Shown piece by piece: positions 8,465-14,381 of a DNA stretch of 35,179 nucleotides. Source of the DNA: Caenispirillum salinarum AK4. GTDB taxonomy: Bacteria; Pseudomonadota; Alphaproteobacteria; Rhodospirillales; Rhodospirillaceae. Made by a program: the position numbers and the translations under genes. A model generated the notes under the pieces. The model saw only the letters and a program-made list of their open reading frames with translations. It did not search any database and was not told the DNA's origin. Every line of letters starts with the position of its first letter. Within the stretch, counting starts at the first letter, position 1. Location: NCBI RefSeq assembly GCF_000315795.1, contig NZ_ANHY01000031.1, positions 1 through 35,179 on the forward strand, given 5' to 3'.

Positions 8465-8500
8465 AAAAAAGCCCCTCTGGCAACAGTGCCGAAGGGGCTT
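8465..8500 (-). terminator. Rho-independent terminator after the DUF2141 gene
   Basis: On the minus strand AAGCCCCTTCGGCAC is followed by a short loop, then AGGGGCTT and a TTTTTTCG tract. The stem arms are at 8469-8477 and 8492-8500. It lies about 23 nt after the DUF2141 stop and has all the features of an intrinsic terminator. Confidence 0.85.
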
Positions 8501-8522
8501 TCCGCGGAACGGGGCGACGGGA

Positions 8523-8951
8523 TCAATAATTCAGCGGCACCACGATGCTGGTGTCGGCGGTAACCGGGAAGGCGCAGTCGGCGAAGGCGGGCGGGCCGGT
8601 GACGGCCGGATCGTTGCTCAGGCCGTAGCCCTCGGTCGGGATCATGCCCAGGAAGCGGTCCATGCGGCCGTTGCCGTTTTCATCGTGGGTGATGATGACG
8701 GCGTGCTCCCCGGCCGAGAGGCCGTCGAAAACCACCGTCATGGCGCCTGATTCGGCAGCGGCCGCCGCGCGTGTCGCCACCACGCGGGCGTCGGGCTCGT
8801 CGCGGAAGCCGTCGGGACCGTCATAGAGGGCGGTGCGCACCTGGCCGTTCGCGTGGGCGATGCCGGTGACGGTCACCCGCAGCTCCAGCGCGGCGGCCTG
8901 GCCGGCGGTGGCGGCCAGCAGGGCCGAGGCCAGGATCAGTGCGCGAGGCAT
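8523..8951 (-). CDS. DUF2141 family secreted protein
   Basis: A 142-residue protein with signal peptide MPRALILASALLAATAGQAAA and one DUF2141 domain. The family hallmark is visible: a Ca-binding-like loop HDENGNGRMDR followed by GMIPTEGYGLSND, then PAFADCAF with the conserved Phe. The N-terminal half carries the LRVTVTGIAHANGQVRTALYD strands of a beta-sandwich. The function of DUF2141 is unknown; it is expected in the periplasm or envelope. Its start overlaps the end of the ferritin-like gene by 16 bp, so the two are probably cotranscribed and coupled, and a strong terminator follows. Confidence 0.82.
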   Translation of the reverse strand: MPRALILASALLAATAGQAAALELRVTVTGIAHANGQVRTALYDGPDGFRDEPDARVVATRAAAAAESGAMTVVFDGLSAGEHAVIITHDENGNGRMDRFLGMIPTEGYGLSNDPAVTGPPAFADCAFPVTADTSIVVPLNY

Positions 8952-9421
8952 GTGCCGCCCCTCCCGTTGCGTCGGCCCTGGCGGCGGCCGTGACCCCGGC
9001 GGACGGGACCGGCATCCGGCCCGCCCCCGCCTTCAAGGCAACGACGGAAGGCCGGCAGGTGGCGCTGCTGCGAGGCGTCGCGCAGGTTGGTGAAGACCCG
9101 GGCGACCTCGGCGTCCCCGGACACCGCCGCAAGCAGCCGGTCGTAGAGGGCGGCGTTCTCGACCTCGGCCGTCACTCCCGCGGCACAGGCGTCCTTGACC
9201 GAGGCCGGCGCCGGCACAGAGCCGCTCCAGCGGTCGCGGGGCGGCGTCAGGCCGCGGCGCTCGTACAGGCGCAGCAAGGCGCCGGCGTGGCGGCGCTCGG
9301 CCTCGACGATGTTCACGAAGGGGCGGACCGGCCCGAAGGCGGCCAGCACGGACTCGTAGGTGGCGATGGCCTTGTATTCATCATCCAGGGCCTCGGCCAT
9401 GGCGTCGGCGACGCGCATCAT
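8936..9421 (-). CDS. Ferritin-like domain protein
   Basis: A 161-residue, mostly helical protein. Candidate di-iron ligands follow the ferritin/rubrerythrin-like pattern: an acidic first helix (ALDDEYKAIATYESV), E-x-x-x-H in VEAERRHAGALL, a third helix AEVENAALYDRLL, and QQRHLPAF in the last helix. Proteins of this kind bind a di-iron centre and serve in iron or peroxide handling; the exact activity is not inferable. The last 30 residues are Gly/Arg-rich and overlap the start of the DUF2141 gene. Start is ATG 9421 (or ATG 9418), with a GGAG element upstream. Divergent from the decayed cytochrome gene. Confidence 0.72.
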   Translation of the reverse strand: MMRVADAMAEALDDEYKAIATYESVLAAFGPVRPFVNIVEAERRHAGALLRLYERRGLTPPRDRWSGSVPAPASVKDACAAGVTAEVENAALYDRLLAAVSGDAEVARVFTNLRDASQQRHLPAFRRCLEGGGGPDAGPVRRGHGRRQGRRNGRGGTCLAH

Positions 9422-9482
9422 GTCGTCTACTCCGGAATGCGTCCAACTTTCCCGAGACTCCGTCCTGGCGCCGCATCTTCCA

Positions 9483-9496
9483 ATGACAATCCTCAA
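9483..9496 (+). promoter_or_regulatory. Degenerate FNR/CRP-family box
   Basis: The sequence ATGACAATCCTCAA; its reverse complement TTGAGGATTGTCAT matches TTGA-N6-TCAA at 7 of 8 positions. It lies 63 bp before the multiheme cytochrome remnant and is closely similar to the site at 10315-10328, but its spacing to the AT-rich TATATTAG element at 9512-9519 is short for class II activation. Confidence 0.4.
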
Positions 9497-9558
9497 TGCG
9501 CTTCGGGCCTTTATATTAGACTGCCCTAAACCTAACAAAGAAGTGCTGGGAGGAGTCC

Positions 9559-9885
9559 ATGTTCACCATGTTTCGTCCGGGGACGAGGACGGGACTGCGT
9601 CGCGCCGCGCTGCTTCTGGCGGCGGCCGTGATCGCCGCCGCGCCGGTCCACGCCGGATCGTCGACTGCCGACCATTCCAAGTTCGAGCAGTTGCAGAAAC
9701 CGTTCGCCACCGGTCCCGATGTCACGGAAGCCTGCCTCGACTGCCATACCGAGACGGGGCAGCAGGTCATGCATTCGGTGCACTGGACCTGGGCGAAGGA
9801 GAACGCGCGCACGGGCCGGGTGGAGGGCAAGCTGACGACCATCAACAGCTTCTGCGGCTCTCCCATCTCCAACGAGCCGCGCTGA
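9559..9885 (+). pseudogene. N-terminal fragment of an octaheme-type multiheme cytochrome c
   Basis: A 108-codon frame with signal peptide (MFTMFRPGTRTGLRRAALLL, cleavage after VHA) and the sequence DHSKFEQLQKPFATGPDVTE, ACLDCHTE, HSVHWTW and NSFC...SNEPR. This is the start of the octaheme tetrathionate reductase-like family, periplasmic cytochromes of several hundred residues. Only one CxxCH haem site remains, and the frame stops just where NEPRC would lead into the next haem site. Beyond it the sequence is cytochrome b in another frame, so most of the gene has been deleted. A perfect GGAGGA site precedes ATG 9559, so a truncated peptide could still be made. Confidence 0.75.
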
Positions 9886-10177
9886 ACCCGCTGCGGCGCG
9901 TCGCCTACCTGGGGCTGAAGCTGGTCATCAACCCGGCCATCGCCGTATCGGGGCTGCTGTACCTCTACATCAACGCCCTGCCGGGCATCGGCCTGGAGGT
10001 GGTCGCCCCCCTGCACACGCTGGCGGCCTATGCCATGGGGGCTTTCGTGCTGACCCACGTCACCTGACCACCACAGGCGAAACCCTGTTTGCCTACCACA
10101 AGGCCATGATCACCGGCTGGGAGGCTCCGCACGGAGGATCATCCGAACCGGCTTCACCGGCACCCCCGGCGGATTAG
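9882..10177 (+). pseudogene. C-terminal fragment of a cytochrome b561-type membrane subunit
   Basis: From CTG 9882 the frame reads LNPLRRVAYLGLKLVINPAI, then two membrane segments (AVSGLLYLYINALPG; PLHTLAAYAMGAFVLTHV) with a His suitable for haem b. At about 10061 the frame breaks: CACGTC is followed by ACCTGACC where one extra T would restore HVYLTTTGETLFAYHKAM; the shifted frame then runs ITGWEAPHGG to TAG 10175-10177. Both the missing N-terminal half and the single-base loss mark a decayed gene. Such cytochrome b subunits commonly accompany octaheme cytochromes and link them to the quinone pool. Confidence 0.75.
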
Positions 10178-10238
10178 CCCTTCACCCGCGACGGCGCGCC
10201 AGCCCCACCCCCCGGTCGTACCGGCGCGCCGTCCACTC

Positions 10239-10279
10239 GGCGCCCGCTCCTCCCCACTCCGGAGCGGGCGCCATTTTTT
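10239..10279 (+). terminator. Strong rho-independent terminator
   Basis: GGCGCCCGCTCC (10239-10250) is perfectly complementary to GGAGCGGGCGCC (10261-10272) with a 10-nt loop, followed by ATTTTTTG. It ends the decayed cytochrome unit and isolates it from the cyd operon. Confidence 0.92.
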
Positions 10280-10314
10280 GTCTTGCCGCCTGATGCGTCC
10301 AATTCGCAAGACCA

Positions 10315-10328
10315 CTGACAATGCGCAA
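10315..10328 (+). promoter_or_regulatory. FNR/CRP-family-like box upstream of the cyd operon
   Basis: CTGACAATGCGCAA; the reverse complement is TTGCGCATTGTCAG, matching TTG-N8-CAA at 5 of 6 positions. It shares TGACAATnCnCAATGC with the site at 9483-9496. A -10-like TAGCCT starts 24 nt after its end, which would place transcription start near 10364, right at the structured leader. Binding by an FNR, FixK or NnrR-type protein is inferred. Confidence 0.45.
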
Positions 10329-10364
10329 TGCATTCAAGGGGCTTGCGGCAGTAGCCTCTGGATC

Positions 10365-10431
10365 GTCGCCCGGGTCGGGTTCTGCTCCTTCCCGGCGTCC
10401 CCCGGGTTCCCGTGAACCGGAGCCGGGCGAC
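10365..10431 (+). ncRNA. Structured leader element upstream of DUF2946/cyd operon
   Basis: GTCGCCCGG (10365-10373) pairs perfectly with CCGGGCGAC (10423-10431), enclosing two further hairpins: GTCGGG with TCCCGG-type pairing (about 10373-10394) and GGTTC (10405-10409) with GAACC (10414-10418). The result is a compact three-way-junction-like fold about 100 nt before the first gene. There is no T-run after it. I cannot assign it to a known riboswitch class; the remainder of the 10280-10533 gap shows no gene. Confidence 0.4.
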
Positions 10432-10533
10432 ACCTTTCCGCGCCGGCGATTGAAATCGTCGACGCTGCGGGCGACGCGTTGATCGTACAAGCGTCACCGG
10501 GACATACCCCGAGCCTCCGTCGAGTTTGCGCAG

Positions 10534-10995
10534 ATGCCGACCACCCTCTCCTTCCAGCCGACCGTCGACAGCGCATGGCGCCGCCGGGCCATGGGCTGGA
10601 TGGGCTTGGTGATCCTGGGTCTCGGGCTGCTGGCGGTGGCGTCTGCGAGCTTTCGCCTGCCCGAGCTGCCGAGCCCCGGCACAGGGACCGAACTGCCCTT
10701 CGGCCAGATGGTCATCTGCACCGGCAGCGGCTTGCGCATCATCGACATGACCGCCGACGGGGCCGACGCCACGCCCGCCCAGGCACAGCACCCGGCGGAC
10801 GACCTGTGCCTCATGTGCCTGCCGGTCTCGCCCGAGGCGGCGACGCTGGCGGTGATGGCGGTGGCCGTCCTGCTGCTGGCCGGGCACGCCCTGCCGCTTG
10901 CGATGCCGGCTCCCGCGTCGAGCGACCGTCCGCGCAGGCCGCGCGGCTGCGGTGCGACGCGGGTGACGCGGGGGCCGCCGGGCGCCCGCGGCTGA
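10534..10995 (+). CDS. DUF2946-like membrane/periplasmic protein
   Basis: A 153-residue protein with one N-terminal membrane segment (MGWMGLVILGLGLLAVASA), a periplasmic region and a second hydrophobic stretch (ATLAVMAVAVLLLAGHALPLAM), ending in an Arg/Pro-rich tail. MVICTGSGLRII and HPADDLCLMCLPVS fit the DUF2946 pattern: a Cys-containing strand, a His, and a C-x-x-C pair, potential metal ligands. Members are often found near copper or respiratory genes; the function is unproven. Start ATG 10534 has no convincing ribosome site. It is 65 bp ahead of cydP and probably begins the oxidase transcript. Confidence 0.6.
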   Translation: MPTTLSFQPTVDSAWRRRAMGWMGLVILGLGLLAVASASFRLPELPSPGTGTELPFGQMVICTGSGLRIIDMTADGADATPAQAQHPADDLCLMCLPVSPEAATLAVMAVAVLLLAGHALPLAMPAPASSDRPRRPRGCGATRVTRGPPGARG

Positions 10996-11060
10996 GGCCG
11001 CTCCTTTTCCCTTCATCCCGCTCAACACTCAAGTTCAAGAACCATTCGGAGGAGATCGCC

Positions 11061-11294
11061 ATGCGCGGCGTTCTCGCGTCGATGGGCGTCTTCCTGCGGC
11101 AGGGCATCCGGCCCCGCACGCCGCTGGCGCGCGCCATCGTGCCCGTGCTGCTGGTCAAGGTCAGCATCGTGTTGCTGGCGAAGTTCTTCGTGTTCGACGA
11201 CGGCCGCATGGCCGTGCCGCCCGACGAACTGCGCCAGCACCTGTCCGCCCCCGCCACCGCCGCGCCTGTCCGCGACTCCTTCGGGGAGAATTGA
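11061..11294 (+). CDS. cydP: Cytochrome bd oxidase small subunit CydP
   Basis: A 77-residue protein with one membrane helix (IVPVLLVKVSIVLLAKFFVF) preceded by a basic N-terminal segment and followed by a short Ala/Pro-rich region. The pattern of a basic stretch followed by ALxLxxKxxLxxLxxxFF, together with its position directly before cydA (5-bp gap), fits the putative small subunit CydP described beside proteobacterial cydAB. ATG 11061 has an excellent GGAGGAG site. It is assumed to sit in the inner membrane with the oxidase. The name rests on context plus a short motif, so it is moderately sure. Confidence 0.7.
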   Translation: MRGVLASMGVFLRQGIRPRTPLARAIVPVLLVKVSIVLLAKFFVFDDGRMAVPPDELRQHLSAPATAAPVRDSFGEN

Positions 11295-11299
11295 GAGCC

Positions 11300-12898
11300 A
11301 TGTTCGACCTCGATCCCGTCGGCCTGTCACGCCTGCAATTCGGCATGACGGCCATGTATCACTTCCTGTTCGTCCCCCTGACGCTGGGCCTGTCGTTCCT
11401 GCTGGCGATCATGGAGACGACCTATGTGCTGACCGGCCGCGCCATCTGGCGCGACATGACCAAGTTCTGGGGCAAGCTGTTCGGCATCAACTTCGCCATG
11501 GGCGTCGCGACCGGCATCACCATGGAGTTCCAGTTCGGCACCAACTGGAGCTACTACAGCCACTACGTCGGCGACATCTTCGGCGCCCCGCTCGCCATCG
11601 AGGGCCTGATGGCCTTCTTCCTGGAGAGCACCTTCGTCGGCCTGTTCTTCTTCGGCTGGGACCGCATGAGCAAGGGCAGCCACCTGACGGTAACGTGGCT
11701 GGTCGCCATCGGGTCCAACCTGTCGGCGTTGTGGATCCTCATCGCCAACGGCTGGATGCAGTATCCCATCGGGTCGGAGTTCAATTTCGACACCATGCGG
11801 ATGGAACTGACCAGCTTCACCGAGATCGTCTTCAATCCGGTGGCGCAGGCCAAGTTCGTCCATACCGTCTCCGCGGGCTACGTGACGGGGGCGATGTTCG
11901 TGCTGTCCGTCAGCGCTTGGTACCTGCTGAAAGGCCGCCACATCCAGTTCGCGCGCCGCAGCTTCACCGTCGCCGCCGCCTTCGGCCTGGCCTCGGCCCT
12001 GTCGGTGGTGGTGCTGGGCGACGAAAGCGGGTACTCGGTCAGCGAACACCAGAAGATGAAGCTGGCCGCCATCGAGGGCATGTGGGAGACCGAGCCCGCG
12101 CCGGCCGGCTTCGCCCTGTTCGGCCTGCCCGACATGGACGACCGCGAGACCCGCGCCGAGGTCAAGGTGCCCTACGCGCTGGGCCTCATTGCCACGCGGT
12201 CCTTTGACGAGGAACTGCCCGGCATCAACGATCAGGTGGCGGAAAACGAGGCCCGCATCCGCGAGGGCCTCATCGCCTATGACGCGCTGGAGCACCTGCG
12301 CGCCGACCGCACCGACGCCGATGCCCGCGCCACACTGAAGGCCCACGAGGACGTGCTGGGCTACGCGCTGCTTCTGAAGAAATACGTCGACGACCCGCGC
12401 CAGGCCACCGACGCGCAGATCGCGCAGGCCGCCTTCGATACCGTGCCGCACGTCCCCAGCCTGTTCTGGACCTTCCGCATCATGGTCGGCCTGGGCTTCT
12501 ACTTCATCGCGGCCTTCGCCTTCGCCTTCTATCTCGCGAGCAAGCGGGACTTCGGCCGCCGCTGGTTCCTGCGCATGGTCGTCCTCAGCCTGCCCCTGCC
12601 CTGGGTGGCGGCGGAACTGGGATGGTTCGTCGCCGAGCACGGCCGCCAGCCGTGGTCCATCGAAGGCATCCTGCCGACCTTCCTGTCGGCCTCCAGCCTG
12701 GGGGTGGGGCAGGTGCTGTTCACGCTGATCGGCTTCATCGTCTTCTATTCCACCCTGGCCGTGGTCGACGTGTTCCTGATGGTCCGGTACGTGCGCATGG
12801 GACCCGCCAAGGCCCTGCACCTGCCGCCCACGGACCAGACGGCCGACACCGCCACGACCGCCGAGCCGGAGCGTATCGCCCCGGCCGCCGCCGAATGA
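11300..12898 (+). CDS. cydA: Cytochrome bd quinol oxidase subunit I
   Basis: A 532-residue inner membrane subunit holding haems b558, b595 and d; the enzyme oxidises quinol and reduces oxygen to water with high affinity. The N-terminus RLQFGMTAMYHFLFVPLT has the conserved haem-ligand His; DMTKFWGKLFGINFAMGV and the SALWILIANGWMQYPIG region are near-identical to E. coli CydA. The Q-loop is the long (L-type) form: KLAAIEGMWETEPAPAGF carries the quinol-binding Lys and Glu, and the extra C-terminal loop insert is present. The GRQPW motif is intact. The Ala/Glu-rich tail is variable. ATG 11300 was chosen; TTG 11291 is also in frame but adds only three residues. Confidence 0.97.
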   Translation: MFDLDPVGLSRLQFGMTAMYHFLFVPLTLGLSFLLAIMETTYVLTGRAIWRDMTKFWGKLFGINFAMGVATGITMEFQFGTNWSYYSHYVGDIFGAPLAIEGLMAFFLESTFVGLFFFGWDRMSKGSHLTVTWLVAIGSNLSALWILIANGWMQYPIGSEFNFDTMRMELTSFTEIVFNPVAQAKFVHTVSAGYVTGAMFVLSVSAWYLLKGRHIQFARRSFTVAAAFGLASALSVVVLGDESGYSVSEHQKMKLAAIEGMWETEPAPAGFALFGLPDMDDRETRAEVKVPYALGLIATRSFDEELPGINDQVAENEARIREGLIAYDALEHLRADRTDADARATLKAHEDVLGYALLLKKYVDDPRQATDAQIAQAAFDTVPHVPSLFWTFRIMVGLGFYFIAAFAFAFYLASKRDFGRRWFLRMVVLSLPLPWVAAELGWFVAEHGRQPWSIEGILPTFLSASSLGVGQVLFTLIGFIVFYSTLAVVDVFLMVRYVRMGPAKALHLPPTDQTADTATTAEPERIAPAAAE

Positions 12899-12919
12899 CC
12901 GGGTGAGGAGAGCGAAACC

Positions 12920-14068
12920 ATGTCCATCCCCGTCGACTACGAGACCCTGCGCCTGATCTGGTGGCTGTTCCTGGGCGTGCTGCTCATCGGGTTCGCCGTC
13001 ATGGACGGCTTCGACCTGGGCGTCGGCACCCTGCTGCCCTTCGTCGCCCGCACCGACACCGAGCGCCGCGTGCTCATCAACACCATCGGCCCGGTGTGGG
13101 AGGGCAATCAGGTGTGGCTGATCCTGGGGGGCGGCGCCATCTTCGCCGCCTACCCGCCCATATACGCCGCCGCCTTCTCGGGCTTCTACCTGGCCATGTT
13201 CCTGACCCTGGTGGCGCTGATCCTGCGGCCCGTCGGCTTCGACTTCCGCAACAAGCTGACGGATCCGCGCTGGCGCCGCGTGTGGGACACCGGCCTGTTC
13301 CTGGGCGGCTTCGTGCCGGCACTGGTGTTCGGCATCGCCTTCGGCAACCTGCTGCAGGGCGTGCCATTCCGGCTGGACCAGGACCTGCGCGTCTTCTACG
13401 AGGGCGGCTTCCTCGGCCTTCTGAACCCGCTGGGGCTGTTGGCCGGGCTGCTGTCGGTCGCCATGCTGGTGATGCACGGAGCGGCCTACCTCAACGTCAA
13501 GACCGACGGCGTCATTCAGGCGCGCGCCAAGCGCGCCCTGCAGGGCGCGGCGGCGGTGACGGTGGCCCTGTTCGCCCTGGCCGGGCTGTGGATCGCCTCG
13601 GGCGTGGAGGGCTACGTCATCACCTCGGCGGTGGAGACCGCCGGCCCGTCCAACCCGCTTCTGAAGACGGTGGAGCGCGTGCCCGGCGGCTGGCTGTCCA
13701 ACTACGGCGCCCACCCGTGGATGATCATCGCCCCCGCGGCGGCTTTCGTGGGAGCAGCGGCAGCCGCCCTGCTGGCGCGCGGCCGTGCGGAAGTGACGAC
13801 CTTTGTCGCCACCGCCCTGTCGGTCACCGGCATCGTCGCCACCGCCGGCGTGAGCCTGTTCCCCTTCCTCATGCCGTCGAGCCTGGACCCGGCGTCGAGC
13901 CTGACCGCCTGGGATGCCTCGTCGTCGCACCTGACGCTGTTCGTCATGCTGGTGGCGACGCTGATCTTCCTGCCGATCATCCTGGCCTACACCAGTTTCG
14001 TCTTCCGCGTGCTGCGCGGCAAGGTGACCAACGAGTACGTGGAAAAGAACAGCGCCAGCCTGTACTAG
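12920..14068 (+). CDS. cydB: Cytochrome bd quinol oxidase subunit II
   Basis: A 382-residue membrane subunit that pairs with CydA. The family opening is intact: LRLIWWLFLGVLLIGFAVMD followed by GFDLGVGTLLPF, then TIGPVWEGNQVWLILGGGA and FPxxYA-type AYPPIYAAAFSGFY. Eight to nine helices can be counted, and the C-terminal SSHLTLFVMLVATLIFLPII and LAYTSFVFRVLRGK segments are conserved. The GAGGAG site before ATG 12920 is strong. It follows cydA by 21 bp and precedes cydX by 27 bp, so all are in one operon. Confidence 0.97.
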   Translation: MSIPVDYETLRLIWWLFLGVLLIGFAVMDGFDLGVGTLLPFVARTDTERRVLINTIGPVWEGNQVWLILGGGAIFAAYPPIYAAAFSGFYLAMFLTLVALILRPVGFDFRNKLTDPRWRRVWDTGLFLGGFVPALVFGIAFGNLLQGVPFRLDQDLRVFYEGGFLGLLNPLGLLAGLLSVAMLVMHGAAYLNVKTDGVIQARAKRALQGAAAVTVALFALAGLWIASGVEGYVITSAVETAGPSNPLLKTVERVPGGWLSNYGAHPWMIIAPAAAFVGAAAAALLARGRAEVTTFVATALSVTGIVATAGVSLFPFLMPSSLDPASSLTAWDASSSHLTLFVMLVATLIFLPIILAYTSFVFRVLRGKVTNEYVEKNSASLY

Positions 14069-14095
14069 GCCGGCACCCGCTCAAGGAGACAAGTC

Positions 14096-14203
14096 ATGTG
14101 GTATTTCGCCTGGATTCTCGGGGTGATGCTGGCCTGCGCCTTCGCCATCCTCAACGCCCTTTGGCACGAGGTGCGCGAGCCCGATCCCGGCCGCCTCGAC
14201 TGA
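14096..14203 (+). CDS. cydX: Cytochrome bd oxidase subunit CydX
   Basis: A 35-residue single-helix protein beginning MWYFAWILGVMLACAFAIL and ending in HEVREPDPGRLD. The MWYFAWILG opening is the hallmark of CydX, which packs against CydA and stabilises the haems. An AAGGAGAC site precedes ATG 14096. It is the last gene of the operon and is followed by a hairpin. Confidence 0.95.
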   Translation: MWYFAWILGVMLACAFAILNALWHEVREPDPGRLD

Positions 14204-14230
14204 TCGGCCCCTTACCGCCACTCCGTCCAC

Positions 14231-14263
14231 CCGGCCCCGCCGCCCCGCGCGCGGGGCCGGTTT
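14231..14263 (+). terminator. Hairpin terminator after the cyd operon
   Basis: CCGGCCCCGC (14231-14240) pairs perfectly with GCGGGGCCGG (14251-14260) over a 10-nt loop, followed by TTTCC. The U-tract is short, but position 28 nt after cydX supports termination. Confidence 0.7.
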
Positions 14264-14293
14264 CCGTGGTGGCGGGAACATCACGACAGGGAC

Positions 14294-14307
14294 TTGACCA
14301 GCGTCAA
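14294..14307 (+). promoter_or_regulatory. Canonical FNR/NnrR/Dnr box upstream of nosR
   Basis: TTGACCAGCGTCAA is a perfect TTGAC-N4-GTCAA palindrome, the half-sites of FNR/CRP-family regulators that activate denitrification genes. A weak -10-like CACACT (14330-14335) begins 22 nt after it, giving class II spacing, with a start near 14342 and a leader of about 40 nt to nosR. Which regulator (FNR, NnrR or Dnr) binds cannot be told. Confidence 0.85.
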
Positions 14308-14381
14308 GGTCGCGCGACCGGCGGCCATCCACACTCCGCGCACTGACAGCGTTCGCCCGGTCCCGGGCATGAGGGAGTGCA

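Noticed and set aside
3989-8563. Long plus-strand open frames opposite ppc and the NCS2-like permease
   Set aside because: They translate to Arg/Gln/His-rich low-complexity protein and lack ribosome sites; ppc is unambiguous.
9437-10302. Shared 10-mer ATGCGTCCAA at 9437-9446 and 10293-10302
   Set aside because: It is not palindromic, its distance to the neighbouring FNR-like site differs (47 and 22 nt), and it could occur by chance; kept only as a note.
10482-10494. TTGATCGTACAA as an FNR-type half-palindrome before the DUF2946 gene
   Set aside because: Spacing is TTG-N6-CAA; FNR-family sites need TTG-N8-CAA.
11327-13930. An 867-codon minus-strand open frame across cydA and cydB
   Set aside because: cydA and cydB are certain on the plus strand; the antisense product is Gln/His/Gly-rich without domains.
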